Positions 51,801 to 63,907 of a stretch of 64,000 nt of DNA are shown here, in pieces. Position 1 is the stretch's first letter. Each line of letters begins with the position of its first letter. The position numbers and the translations under genes were made by a program. Source of the stretch: Rhododendron vialii (lineage: Eukaryota > Streptophyta > Magnoliopsida > Ericales > Ericaceae); assembly GCF_030253575.1 (NCBI RefSeq), contig NC_080561.1, positions 34,557,564-34,621,563 of the forward strand, written 5' to 3'. A model generated the notes under the pieces. The model was not told the origin of the DNA and ran no database searches. It was given only the letters and a program-made list of their open reading frames with translations.

Positions 51801-53086
51801 ATCTGCCTGACTGTGATGGATGATACACTTGAACAAGTTTTCCTTCAGTTCCCCAGCAGTATAATGTGGTTGAAGCTCCCTAGCAGTATAATGTGGTTGA
51901 AGAACTCAACTGACAGAGAATGACGCGGTAGGAGATCATGGACTTTGTAACTTTCTCACTGATGCCTAGAACAGAATTCCCTTTGTATTGAAAAATCACC
52001 GACACTGAAACCTGATAGAAGCTTGGCTGACAATACTTGTCCACAGGGCTTGTTTATAATCTCTGTCGCTTTTTCTTGCCATTTGCTTCTCAGTTGGCTG
52101 CTCCATTTAATTGGGGCATCTGCTAATGTAGCTTTCCAATGCATTTTATTGCCAACTCAGCAATGATCATGATGGGGTAAACTCGCATGAATTTGCAATG
52201 TTTTCCAAAACAAAAAACACAGATGATTTTTTATAGGGATCCTTAAAACATGTTAAATATATTGAGCGGCTCCGACCATTTGTGTGGGATCCCGAGATGT
52301 GTCCCCCACAATGTGGTGTACACCAAATGGTGTACCCATAGTTTTATTGCACCAGTCATCTATAAAAGGGAGCTAAGTCCTCTGCAAGGGTGGAAGACTG
52401 AAAGTTTAACCTACAAACCAAATGGCCTGACAAAACCGACGGAAAATTTTGGTTTGATTCAGTTTTTGTACATTAGTCAATTCAGGTTGGTTTTATTTTT
52501 CAGAAAAATTGAACGTATTTTGGTTTGGTATCGGTTTTGGGGGGTTGCGAAACATTCAAAACCGAACCCAACCAAACATATATAAGGTCAAATGAACTTT
52601 TAGATATGGACCGTGCATGACTTAGATCACAACCATCCAAACCCTGAAGCCCTAACTCATTCAAAGGCCTCTAACCCAATTCAAACTTTCAATATCCCTT
52701 ACGCTCTCGTCATTTTTTAGAGCAAAGTGACTTTAAAGCCTCAATATCTCTACGGCACAATCCGAATGTGAATGAATCCATAAATATGTGCAGTGACCCA
52801 AAAAAGAAAATAAACGCAGAGACCAATTTTTCCCTTTCTCTGATTATAACTCTGCGTATGAATAGAACCATGATGCCGCCCTTTTAGGAACAAAAATATT
52901 GTTCATTCAAACTATTACTATCCTCACTCACACGGACTCAGAACAACCATGTCACGATATTTCTTCAAAGTAAAAACTATAACCGACACCGACATGAAAG
53001 TAATCTGACCCTAGGGTCACATAATCCTCCCATAGGACTCTTTGCTCCCGTTCTCATTCTTTAAAATGGTGATATTGTACCTCAAA
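51801..53086. other. Intergenic
   Basis: 52225-52330 matches one arm of the foldback group (GAGCGGCTCCGACCATTT). 52400-52590 is rich in GGTTTGGT-type words seen in old hAT MITEs. The last 100 bp or so probably belong to the PPR 3' UTR. Nothing else was recognised. Confidence 0.4.
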
Positions 53087-54838
53087 TTAAACTGATACAG
53101 GTCCTGGCATTCGAGGGGGTCCCACTGTATCTGGTCCTGGCGGCCTCCAATATCCACCATAACTCGGTTCCCTCATTGCTAAAAGCCTCTCAATCTCCTG
53201 ACCTCTTCCCACTTTCCCAAATGCATCGTTCAAAAATTCCCTCAATCTAGGAGCAACACCAACACCATACCTCAACATCTGACCCACTAAATCAATACTC
53301 AAGTCGAAGTTACCTTCCTTACAAAGCCCTTTAATCACCATGTCATAGCTCACTGCATCTGGTTTTGGATCTCTTTCACACATTTTTGTCAAAATCGGAG
53401 CACAGTCAAAAACTTTACCGTTCTCAATCAATGCACTAAACCATCTATTGGCATATTCCGGAATCACTCTCAAACCGGACTCAACCATCTTGGTATACTT
53501 CTGCAATGCATCATCAACCTTCCCCACCTTAAAATAAGCATCGATTAGGGTTCTGTATGTGTTAACATCCGGGCACAACGACTTGGACGTCAATTCAATA
53601 AACATCTTCTCTGCATCCTCCATCATCTCAAGCTCACAATACCTAGTGATAATGTTATTGTACCCCGCCACATCCATGGCGAATGGCTTCGACCCAGGCT
53701 TCTTCCCCACTTTCTTAAACACGTCAAATGCCTCAGAGATTTGCCCCAACTTGAAACACTCGTTAACCATTATGTTAAAAGCGTCCGAATTCACCCCTTG
53801 GAAAGTGGGCGGGGTGTGAGTGTCCAACATGGTTTCAAACAACGCCCAAGCCTCCGTTTTCTTCCCGTGCTTAAGCAACGTCTCCACAAGCACATTGCAA
53901 GTGGCGGGAATCATCCTGAATTGTTTGTCGAGCAACGACTTGAATGATTCCATAGCCTCCTTCTCCCTCCCTTGACTAAAAAACCAATCCATAAATGTCG
54001 CATTCACAATCCCATCGTACACCAAACACCTCTCTTTCAGCTCGTCGAAAAGCTCATTGGCCTTATCCAAATTCCCCAAATTCAAAAACCCTAGAATCAA
54101 ATTATTGTAAACTTGCGAATCCGCCCCGTGCCCCTTATTCAACATGTCCCTAAGTAAATCCACGGCCTCACTTATCCTACCCGCGTCAACTAACCCTTTC
54201 GTTAAATGCCGGTACGTCACATGAGACGGACCAAATGGGGCATTAGCTATAATATGTCTGTAAACATTCAAACCCTCATCAACACGGCCAGCATCACAAT
54301 GAGTATTTATGAGCACATTATAGGACACCACGTTAGGCACAATGTTAGATTGATTATAGAAGAACTGAAAGAGGGCGACGGCGTCGTCATACCGTCCGGC
54401 GCGGTACATGGAGGCCATGATGGCGTTGCAGGTGAAGACGGTGGGGCGGCAGTTGGAGAAGATGGACTGGCGGGCGACGATGGAGGCGTTGTCAAGGTCT
54501 CCGGCACGGATCAGGGACTGGACGCGGTTGTGGAGGTTGAGACGCTTGCCGACGAGGGCGGAGGTGGCGTCGGGGAGGCGGGGGGCGTTGGGGTCGGGAG
54601 GGGGCCGGGGGGCGGAGGGGTCACGGCGGAGGGCGTGGAGAGGGGGTTCGATGCGGAGGGCGCGTTTGCGGCGGCGGCGCTCGGCGGCGGCTTCTTCGGC
54701 GGAGGAGAAGGCGAAGGAGCGGGTGTGGGTTAGGGAAGGGAGAGAGAGGGTTTGGGATGCGGCGGTGGCGGTGGCGGTGGCGGAAGAGATAGAGGATGAT
54801 CGACGGAAGGAGCGGAGAATGAGGCGGTTCAGAGTCAT
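53087..54838 (-). CDS. P-class pentatricopeptide repeat protein, EMB1796/At3g49240-like
   Basis: This is an intact intronless gene of 583 residues. The first 45 residues are rich in Ser, Arg and Ala with no acidic residues (MTLNRLILRSFRRSSS), a mitochondrial targeting sequence. An Arg- and Pro-rich linker (about 50-90) leads to LVGKRLNLHNRVQSLIRAGD. About a dozen PPR motifs follow from about 105 to 550 (VFTCNAIMASMYRAGRYDDA, VSYNVLINTHCDAGRVDE and so on). The block from RLNLHNRVQS to AWALF resembles the Arabidopsis pair At3g49240 (EMB1796) and GRP23, and the lack of a Gln-rich tail favours EMB1796. No E or DYW domain is present. P-class PPR proteins bind organelle RNA; this one is inferred to act in mitochondrial RNA metabolism needed for embryos. 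A C-terminal Pro/Gly stretch ends the protein. Confidence 0.92.
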   Translation of the reverse strand: MTLNRLILRSFRRSSSISSATATATAASQTLSLPSLTHTRSFAFSSAEEAAAERRRRKRALRIEPPLHALRRDPSAPRPPPDPNAPRLPDATSALVGKRLNLHNRVQSLIRAGDLDNASIVARQSIFSNCRPTVFTCNAIMASMYRAGRYDDAVALFQFFYNQSNIVPNVVSYNVLINTHCDAGRVDEGLNVYRHIIANAPFGPSHVTYRHLTKGLVDAGRISEAVDLLRDMLNKGHGADSQVYNNLILGFLNLGNLDKANELFDELKERCLVYDGIVNATFMDWFFSQGREKEAMESFKSLLDKQFRMIPATCNVLVETLLKHGKKTEAWALFETMLDTHTPPTFQGVNSDAFNIMVNECFKLGQISEAFDVFKKVGKKPGSKPFAMDVAGYNNIITRYCELEMMEDAEKMFIELTSKSLCPDVNTYRTLIDAYFKVGKVDDALQKYTKMVESGLRVIPEYANRWFSALIENGKVFDCAPILTKMCERDPKPDAVSYDMVIKGLCKEGNFDLSIDLVGQMLRYGVGVAPRLREFLNDAFGKVGRGQEIERLLAMREPSYGGYWRPPGPDTVGPPRMPGPVSV

Positions 54839-54950
54839 GGTTTTGATTGAGAGAGAGAGATGGTAAACCCTAGAGCTGTTGGAGTGAAAGCAAATGAAGA
54901 GAGAGAGAAAGAGAGAGAGAGAAAAAAAAACTTATTAGGATAGGTTTTTT

Positions 54951-55198
54951 GAAAAGTCTTCAATACACACCACTTTAAGGTGTGTACCAATTGTGTAATT
55001 TATATTGTGTCATCTCATAAAAAATTACTTGTACTGATTATTCATAACATTTTATTTCGTAGCATAACTTTTTATACTAAAAATTCGTAATTTTTCATCA
55101 ATATGATTCGTAACTTTTTAACAATAGATTCATAATATTTTGGTAATCATAACATTTTGATGCGTTTCAATAAGGGGTGTGTATTGTAGCACTTCTCT
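54951..55198. mobile_element. MITE with CAATACACACC ends, upstream of the PPR gene
   Basis: The ends GAAAAGTCTTCAATACACACC and GGTGTGTATTGTAGCACTTCTC are inverted relatives. The interior repeats ATTCATAACATTTT. Same family as 27222-27516. It starts about 110 bp upstream of the PPR start codon. Confidence 0.75.
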
Positions 55199-55230
55199 TC
55201 TTTCTTACATCGAATTAGAATTAGAGATTG

Positions 55231-55436
55231 TTCGGCTAAATAAGTTAATTGACTTATTTTTTATCTTTATTTCATTTTTATTTTAAAAAATTGAATTTTG
55301 ATCATAACTTTTTACTTTTTAGATTCCTCTCGTCATGAAGATGTAATAATCCTCAAAAATTTAACGAAAAACTAACAAATGCAAAAAAAAATTGAATAAC
55401 AACAAAAATAAATCAATTGGCTTATTTAACCGAACA
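55231..55436. mobile_element. MITE with GTTCGGCTAAATAAG ends
   Basis: The ends TTGTTCGGCTAAATAAG and CTTATTTAACCGAACAA are inverted copies. A half copy lies at 28690-28815. Confidence 0.75.
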
Positions 55437-55796
55437 ACCCCTTAAACCCTAACCAATCTAATCAAACTATATTAAACAAAATGAATAGATCGAATCATTT
55501 TTAGAACATAAAACCGTCCCAAAATATGTATGTACGTGAATGTAAATACCTTGTATTCTTTTTGATAAAACTATGGTGTACACCAAATATTTTATTAGTA
55601 AAAAAATAGTTAGTTTTAAATGTAAATTTCTACTTTTTTTATTTTGTTATCATGACTAATCAATAATTCACAAAAATTAACACAAAATTAATACATACAA
55701 AAAAAATTAAATTAAGATAAAAATAATAATTCTTCCAAATTATTTAGCCAAAACAGCCATCCGGTTTATTCTACATGGTGTTTGGTTCTCCTTGGC

Positions 55797-56045
55797 ACCT
55801 GGGCTCCGTTCCGGAAAGGAAAATAAGTACTTATTTTTTAAGAAGGTAATTTCAAGCTCAAAAATCATGTGTTTACGCAAATTATTTTCCTATCAATATG
55901 GATCTTATTTGATAGATCTCATTGAGATCTTTAATACGATACAAAAAAATTGAAAAATTATTTTTCATTTACATTATTTTTGAATTTGAAAATGTGAAAT
56001 AAGTACTTATTTTTTAAGAAGGTGTTCTGGAACTGGCCCAAGACT
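55797..56045. mobile_element. MITE, partner of 4349-4591
   Basis: The ends GGGCTCCGTTCCGGAA and CTTGGGCCAGTTCCAGAA pair. The interior is shared with 4349-4591. Confidence 0.65.
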
Positions 56046-56840
56046 ACTAATACGAGACAAAGTCTTTTAGCAAAACATACCCCACTGGGCCCACTGCCAC
56101 GTAGGCTTATTCGAGGGGACGTAATTACTTGTGTGCCCCTTGAACCTCTCCAAACCCATTTTTTAATTCTTAAGACGAGGGGCTATTAAGTAAAATCATA
56201 AGTTGTTTTCATGAGTTAAAAAAATTTCCACCTTTGCTGGAAACCCTCACCACACATTGCGGGCCTATCGTGTCTTTTTTTAGTAATTTGAACCATTTAT
56301 CTTGTAGGGCGTGCATAATAGTAGTATATTCACACACAAAATCAAGTTTATCGGATATTGATAGGTATATCAAAAATTAAATTTTAGTCTATAAAATAGA
56401 CAGCTATTGATAGTTTAACTTTAAACTTATCTACTGTCGTTTTTTAACCAAACATCAATTTTTTATATACTTATTCATATCCGATAAAGCTAATTTTTTG
56501 TGTGAACATATATTACTTTGCGAGTTTTACAAGATAAACGATTCAAATTATTACAATGTACGCACGATGAAGCCCACAATTGGTGGTGATGGATAGAATT
56601 TACACTATTTTATGTTGTCAATCCACTCTTATCCATCCATTTCAACTACCAAACAAACCCCTAGTTACTAACATTTCCACCCTCTTATTCCAAAACTTTA
56701 TCCGCCTACCAATTAAGCCGAAATGGGTCTTTACCAAAACAGTCAATTTGTTAGAGGTCAAAATTTTAGAGGAGATAATAACAGGAGATCGATAAGGCGA
56801 ATATGGATGGGGATACAATTTGAATATAGGGTCCAATAAC

Positions 56841-57110
56841 GCTACGTCCACCGATCTAAAGTCGGTGAACACCCACCGGAGGGGGAGCTGCTGGCGTGGT
56901 GGTCAATGGTGGTGTTGGAGGTCGTCGGTGTAGGAGGTGGATAGGTGCGATTCCGTCGCCCTCTCTCTTTTGGTCCTTATGGAAGCAGAAGAAGAAGATC
57001 GCGTGCATTTTTGAATCGTTTGGGTCATAGTGTTTTCTCGCTTTTTCTTTTTTAAGGGTTGGGACCCACCATTCGGTGGGAGTTCACCGACTTTAGTTCT
57101 GTGGGTGTAG
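56841..57110. mobile_element. MITE with long inverted ends
   Basis: About 40-bp ends pair (GCTACGTCCACC..CTAAAGTCGGTGAAC against GTTCACCGACTTTAG..GGGTGTAGC). Non-coding; the target duplication was not found. Confidence 0.7.
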
Positions 57111-58826
57111 CAGTGTTGAACCACTGTGTTTGGTTGATAATTTTGGAGTGAAAATTTTGAGTTAAAATGTAAAAACAGGTGAGTGGATGCGAAATCTCAA
57201 AGATGGGTGGGACCTTGAGTGGGTCTCCTTGACTCTCTCATCAGAAGGAAAAAAAAAAAAACTCACTCCAATTACTCACGAGTTGCCACAAGTTTTAAAA
57301 AATCTGTTCAATTACTCACGGGTAACCCCAAGTTTTCAAAAGTCTGTTCTGATCTCCCAACCTCACTTTTTTAAAGTAAACAGCTTCGGACTAATTTCGG
57401 AGGAGAGAGAGAGAGAGAGAGAGAGTCCGACCAACTTCGGAGGAGAGAGAGAGACGGGACCCTCTTACTTTTCAAGGGATCCACTATTTTTTGATCCCCT
57501 TGCTTTACAAAAAGTTTGCATTCAAAATTAACTTTCTAAAATAAAAGTTCAAAAAGACGAACCAAACACATTGCTTCCTTAACTTTCTTATGACCGTCGA
57601 TACTGATCGAGTAATTATTCAGTGCCCTTGAGGCACTATCTCAAGTCTTTTCTCCACCACACAATACAATGGTATCCATACACTTTGTTTTAGGTCCCAC
57701 CACAATGTGTGATGAAGAAGAGACTTAGGACACCATGTGGTAGTGGACCAAGGGGATTGAATAATTTTTCGTCGCAAACAACCCAATAAACTTCAATCTT
57801 CTACCAATGCATGATACACATAGCAAAGAAATCAAGGATCTGCACACCAATTGATCTTCTACCAATCTCTAGGTAATGTTTTGGTTCAAATCGACATTTT
57901 TACAAGACAAAATTACCCAAATGCTAAAAGAAAAAAAATAAAAAAACTAACTGGTACCATCGTCCATCGATTAGCCCCAGTTGAGCATGGTTCGATTTTT
58001 AGGTTCAAGTTGCGAGAAAGCAATTTCTTGTGAATCCCCTAATCCCGTGTGGATGGTCTGCCTTTGACCGGACCAGAGAGAAGATTAGTCGAGATGCACG
58101 TAAGCTAGACCGAACAACCTGACCGTCAAAAAAAAAAAAAATGATACAGCAACAGGGAAATGACAAGAGAATCTAAAGCTTCCTCACATCCCACATGCAT
58201 TGTGAGTGAACTCAGCCGAACTCCTTGAAAAATCACAACTTTCTGATAACTCTGGGCAGGAACTTGCACATTTGACAAGAACTTGTAAACAAGAAACATT
58301 TAGGGTACTAGCAGTATCAACTATCACCAGTTTGTAACATTGGCATTCCAAAATCCAACGAACGGGGTTACCAGACTCTGGGATTTGCGAGGGTCTGATG
58401 CGTACGTCGTCATCTTTAAACCCTCCCTTGCATCACGTATATCATGGTACTTAAAAGGACTTTAGAAATGGTGGGGGAAAGACATCAATATCGCCATTGC
58501 TACATGCACTCTTGAAGAAGAAAGATCTCGAATTCGGCCATGGAAGATAATAAAACGCGCACGAGGGGTACAAATTCAATAGGTTTTCGCAATCCAAAGC
58601 TGTTTCAAGATTATATACAGCGTACTTCCTAAAGATATGTACACTAACGGTACGAAAAAGTTTTCAAGGATGTTTCCCGTTCTGCATGCTCAACTTTTAG
58701 ATAGACATCGGAATAACCCGTTATTTAACTATAGAACATCGTCGCAGAGCTTCACCCATGTAACGTAGAACGTCACTAGAACTTGAATGACAGCCAGAGA
58801 CGGAAACGATGTGATGGTTATCTATC
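57111..58826. other. Intergenic and threonine aldolase 3' region
   Basis: A short (GA)n run lies at 57403-57425. No gene was recognised. The last few hundred bases next to 58826 probably form the 3' UTR of the threonine aldolase gene. Confidence 0.45.
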
Positions 58827-61800
58827 TCACTTGCCACCGTTTTCATCTGGGACTCCAATTACAGCTTTCTGCAATATTAGAATGAAAGGAACTTGAGTGG
58901 CAGTTTTAAAGAGCAAATTTATTCCAATAGGCCCAGGATAGAAATTGGCTTCATAATCCATTACCCGAATGCAGGACAAGGTGTATTGCACCTGTCTCTG
59001 AAATTTGGTAGTAAACGGCTAACCTGATCCTGCAACCATGTAACGACTGCATCAAAATATAAACAAAGTACACTTCCAACATCTGCTTTCGGTAATTATA
59101 TCTGTGTTCTGGCATTCTCAAAATTTTGGAAGAAATCAACCGAACCAAGATCCCAGAAACCGTCTCTTTATTCGGTATCAAATGTCATGCTATGATGCTA
59201 ATCACATGAATCACTTTGTAACCCAACATTCAAGACAAAGTGACCAACTAAAAAACGACTCTGGTGTTTTCCCTTAACAACCGAGGTATCTATCCTGCAA
59301 CCGGATACCACTGAACCCCATTCTCTACATATGCATCACAAGGTTATTTACCAAAGAAAACTGAACTTGCTTGGAGGGCGTATCTAAATTAATTAAGGCA
59401 TACATCATAGAGATTAGAGAATAGGCTTCCTTTATTATCGAAAAATTCGCCGACACAAAGAGTTCAGAGGAAAGGGTGGCAAGAATTCTACCGTTTTAAT
59501 ATACCTGTATGTTCAAGGATTATACCACAAAAGAAAATGCAAATACTGAAGACAATTCAACATTATTGAACAGTTGGGTCTGGAAAAAAGAAAAGGGGAA
59601 AAGGAGATGAATGTTTCTTGCCAAATTTTGGAATTTTGAGAAAAGTAAAATAATTTTGCATCCAGAAATGTCAAAAACCAAATCGGGTAGATACCAATTC
59701 AGAACTCCCACTCTCAGTAAAATCCTAGAAAAGAAATGTCAGCCGGGAACTTAGGAAGAAAAGCTGGTTCAAAGCTACCAAGGAAACAGCAATTCATAAT
59801 TCAACTAGTTTGTATAGAAGATATCAAGATAGGCTCATGAACAAGTTTTGTCAAACTAAAATGGCAGTTATGGCACACAAGACAACTGAGCTGTAAATTG
59901 ACATTCAGTTTAGAAACAGCTAAACAATGGGCATCAAAGTAGTAATATATTTTCCAAGAAAAATCATTTATTGAAATTGAGGAAAGATGCATTTTTCCAA
60001 ATCTTCCCCACGTCATCAAGCATCATCTCCTGTGACGTGGAGCACCGGCGGCAGCAGGAGGCGGCAAGTGGCAGCAGCTGCAGCTGCCGGTGGTGTCCGG
60101 TGCATGGCAGTGGGGGTGGCCTCGGAGGCAGAGACGAAAAAAAGGGGTAAGTTTGAGATTCAGACACTAACAGGTTGGCTGTTGAAGCAAGAACAGAAGG
60201 GGGTTACAGATGCAGAGCTGAGAGTAGTGTTGTCGAGCATTTCAATGGCTTGTAAACAGATTGGTTCGTTGGTGCAAAGGGCTAGCATTTCTGACTTGAC
60301 TGGAGTACAGGGTGCTGTTAATATCCAAGGGGAGGACCAGAAGAAGCTTGATGTTGTCTCCATTGAGGTTTATAGTCCATCTCTTCACAACTTCACGACC
60401 CCCTAATGTTGTCGTCTGTTTTTAGCTTGAGGAGCTATTTTAGTGTCTGAAAAACTCAAATAATGACTAACCTCTGCAAATGGGAGTTCAAAAAAAATCG
60501 TACTCCCTCCGTCCCTTTATTATAGTCCAGTATTCTATTTTGCGCTGTCCCTTAATAAGTGTCCATTTGGTAAAGTTAGTGGGTAAAAGTTGGTATATTG
60601 TCTATTTTGTCTCTAAAAGTAGATTCCATTTTGAAAAGTTAGTGAGTAAAAAGTGTAATGATGATGGGTAAGTAGGGAAAGTGGAGAAAAAAGTTGATGT
60701 GAAAAGTATAATGATGATGTTTTTTTAATAAATTGGAGTTACGAAGTAGGACATTTAAAAAGGGACGGAGGGAGTACTTTTTTGCCAACACCACTACACC
60801 CCCACCATCACCACTACTACGCGCTATAGCAATATGTTTCTCCATTTCTTCACTCTTGTTGCCCCTGAAACTTCCCAAATGTTTCATAGCAACAAGCAAC
60901 GGATCCAAGGAAAGAGTTCAAGTTCTCACTTCAAAGTACATTTACTAGTGAAACAATTAAATAAACTTAATAGGTAAAAAAATAAACCAATTACTTCAGA
61001 CTCGGATGTTATTTGATTACTCGTCCCAAATAAATTGGTTAAGTTCTGAATTCAAATAAGAAAAGGGTATGTTTTCACACTTTTATCATCTTCGTATCAG
61101 GGCCGGCCAGGGGGTAAGCCCCGCAAGCCGGCCGGCTCAGACAACCCCCCGGCAAGGGGCAACAAAAAAAAAAAAATTGTATGTATACAAAAAAAAAAAA
61201 TAGAAATCCAGCAAAAAATATATTTAGGGGCATCATCCAAAAAATTTTGTACAAATTTTTAAAAAAAAGTAAATATGTATGGTTTCCACCTACTTTAAAA
61301 AATTATGATACTTGAGAAAATTAGGAGGGTAAAAGAGAGGTTTTTACATACTTGGGGTAAATAACAGATAAAAAAAATTAGGAGGGCAAATTATTAAGAG
61401 AGAAAATTAGGAGGGCTATCAGATAAGAAGAAAAAAAGAAAATGGACGCTATAGCCAAAACAAGAAGGGACGGATGATGTAATTCAAGCTAAATGAACAA
61501 TATAATCTTGTTTTTGTCCTTTTTTTGTTGTTGCTTATATGTCTTTTTTTTTTATACTTAACACTAGTGGGCAACGAGCCCTGTTATTCGCAATAAAAAT
61601 TTGCAGACAACCACATAAGGAAAAACTCGTTTGGGCCCATTCTAGGTCTCACAAAAATTTAGAAAAATATCCATAAATTTTTTAATATTATTTTATGGAG
61701 CCTGTAAAAAATCAGCTCTAACGGACATTAGTAAGTATTACTTTTGAATTTATATGGGCGAATTGAGCAGTTTCGCCCAACAAATCCAAAAGTAATACTT

Positions 61801-62572
61801 ACCGATCGATATCCCTTGGAGCCGATTTTTTACAGGGCCCCATAAAATAATATTCAAAATTTTTTGGATATTTTTCTAGATTTTTGTGAGACCCGGAATG
61901 AGCCCAAACTCATTTTTCCTTGCGTGGTTCTCTGCAAATCTTTATTGCGATTATAATTTTCGAGTGGGCAACCAAGCGGAAGGTCGAGCTTGGGCAACCC
62001 AAATGTAGGGGCCGGCACTGCTTCGTATATGTCCATATGGGTACATACCAATAAGATGATACGTTGCGCTATCAGAATATTTGTCTTATCAGCTGACTCG
62101 GGTTAAGTGCAATGAATATTAGTAAGTTTGACACATAACCAATCAACACTAGAGTTGAGAAAGTATTTCTTGGGTTAAACTTATTATTTATTCTATTATC
62201 TGCAATTATATAACCAGAAAAATGCATTGCGGAAGATTTTACGGGGTATATTATCGTACTTCAAGTCACATACAAACTCAAATAAGCAGTGTTGGCTAAA
62301 GAATGATGGTGAGAAAGCAGGACTAGATAAAAAGAAAGCAGTAAAACTAACAAATTTTATGGGCATTACAAATTGCCAAGGGTTGAAAACATACCTAGAT
62401 GAGCTCTCTGGCAAGACAAGTACGCCATGTTCTTCCAAATTCTTACAGAGTTTTGGCACTGTGATATTTGCACCCTCTAGAATATCAAAAAATATCTGTT
62501 CAAGAGAACAGAAAGTGCAAATTAGAAGTTGTGAGTATTCCAAGAATGGAGAGAGTTAAGATTCTCAGTTAA

Positions 62573-62671
<99 letters not shown>

Positions 62672-63907
62672 AGCATTATATGAAACGCATAGATACAAAG
62701 TGAAACAGACGCAGTGAGAAAACATCCTCACCCGCACCTGCACAGCTTTACTATGGAAGCAATTGAAAACAGTCATTCAACTATCTAAGAAACGAAACTA
62801 ACACATGCTACCTGTTCTTGCTTTTCCTCTCTTATTCTCTTGGGAATTTTTTTTTTCTTATCATTTCTAATCTTACTGTAAACACTTACTCTGAAAATTT
62901 CTGCCAAATGGGATGATGAGATGATCCCTAAACCTGCTGCATTGTGAGGCTTGCCAACGAAAAGATCTGCCTAACTGCTCCTCTATATAACTTATGCTAC
63001 ACTAGAAATTTATGTATAGAATTCAAACTTAATCCAGTATGTCAATGTAAGCACCAATTGTGTCGGTAAAAACAAATTAAAATAGTTGCTGTTATCAGAT
63101 ACAGAAGCAAGAAAGTAACTTTCCGAAAACAGACTAGATTGAGGGGGGAAACATGAGTAGGGAAACAATACTATCTATACTGTGGGTGCTTGAGGCAGCT
63201 CAGACTGTGGTAAAAGCTGATTTCTGGACAATGCAGATCCAGATTATCAGCTTTTCCAAGCTTATTTAAAAAGTTTTTTGCCAAAAAGTAGTTCCAATTC
63301 ACGAAGTTGCAGCAAACAAGCTAACATAAATTGCAGTAAAAAAAAAGCTGGTCTTATAAGCTATACAAAAGATACAAGTCTATGCTATCATAACAAGGCT
63401 ACTTACTATGTTGGTCTCCACCGAAGAAACATCCACCTTAAGTCCTTTGATTTCATTCAGTCCTTCTAGAAAACCAAATCCAAAAATACCATGAAACAGA
63501 GACGTCAGCTAAAAAATAAGTAGCGACATAGAGTAATATGTAGTATTTGAGTTTCCCGCTCAAATGCCACTTGAAAAACCACCTTTGCATATATTACGTG
63601 CAGATACTTAAGAGTTAGAAACTAAATATTTTGTGCTTATAGTTTATCATGCATTGGGCACGATCAACCTCAAGCTTTCAGACATTATCTTGCACTGCTA
63701 AGGTGTTATCGTGCATTGTCCTCAAAAGATAGGTGTTTTATATGATAAGGTGTTGAACGGGTAGAGTAATTTACCAGCTAAAGACTTAGCCTTCTTGTGA
63801 TCACCCTCAAGCTTTCCAACATTATGTTGCACTGCAACCAAGGCAGCAGCACATAGGACACCAACTTGTTTCATCCCACCACCTAAGGTCTTCCTGAGAG
63901 TCTTTGC
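58827..63907 (-). CDS. THA: L-threonine aldolase, 3' part; exon 4 carries a 2-nt deletion
   Basis: Five exons are visible, from 5' to 3': 63775-63907, 63407-63465, 62395-62495, 58965-59029 and 58827-58868. Joins fit GT..AG rules and phases. They read KTLGGGMKQVGVLCAAAL..GDHKKAKSLA, EGLNEIKGLKVDVSSVETNI, IFFDILEGANITVPKLCK..LVLPESSSR, RIRLAVYYQISET..YTLSCIR and KAVIGVPDENGGK. This is the C-terminal third of a PLP-dependent threonine aldolase, which splits threonine into glycine and acetaldehyde; the PLP lysine lies upstream of the window. The 59-kb exon is 65 bp where 67 is needed (GAGACAGGTGCAA against GAAACTGACGTGCAA in the 19-kb copy), so the last roughly 25 residues shift frame. The gene may be a recent pseudogene or make an altered tail. 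The intron 62394-59030 (3.4 kb) is full of insertions. Confidence 0.85.
60041..60405 (+). pseudogene. FBP: Captured exon 1 of chloroplast fructose-1,6-bisphosphatase
   Basis: The plus strand encodes FEIQTLTGWLLKQEQKG, LSSISMACKQIGSLVQRA and LTGVQGAVNIQGEDQKKLDV, the N-terminal part of chloroplast FBPase (Calvin cycle), preceded by an Arg/Ala-rich end of a transit peptide. The likeness stops at VVSIE|gtttat, where NE|VFS should follow; this fits an exon-intron border, so the piece was copied from DNA, not mRNA. It lies antisense to the threonine aldolase gene, within its intron, and is absent from the related intron copy at 19-21 kb. Confidence 0.88.
60503..60774. mobile_element. Stowaway MITE in the threonine aldolase intron
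   Basis: The 272-bp element has ends CTCCCTCCGTCCC and GGGACGGAGGGAG with TA at both sides (60501-60502 and 60775-60776). It is a close relative of 38151-38421, inverted. Confidence 0.93.
61098..62020. mobile_element. hAT-type element with a foldback inside
   Basis: The ends CAGGGCCGGCC and GGGCCGGCACTG are inverted relatives. A perfect 8-bp duplication, CTTCGTAT, flanks it (61090-61097 and 62021-62028). Nested at about 61586-61955 is a foldback with arms sharing GCAATAAA..TTTGCAGA and GCCTGTAAAAAATC words. No transposase was recognised. Confidence 0.85.
62577..62670. repeat. (GA)n microsatellite, about 47 units
   Basis: An uninterrupted GA run in the intron between threonine aldolase exons at 62395-62495 and 63407-63465. 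Prone to length change and to assembly error. Confidence 0.97.

Noticed and set aside
54206-54866. Plus-strand frames of 152 and 175 codons, very Gly/Ala/Arg rich
   Set aside because: They lie antisense to the GC-rich 5' part of the PPR gene and have no recognisable domain.
59801-60019. Minus-strand frame of 72 codons starting MMTWGRFG
   Set aside because: It is threonine aldolase intron sequence; useful only as the homolog of the leader fused to rpl16 at 20.6 kb.
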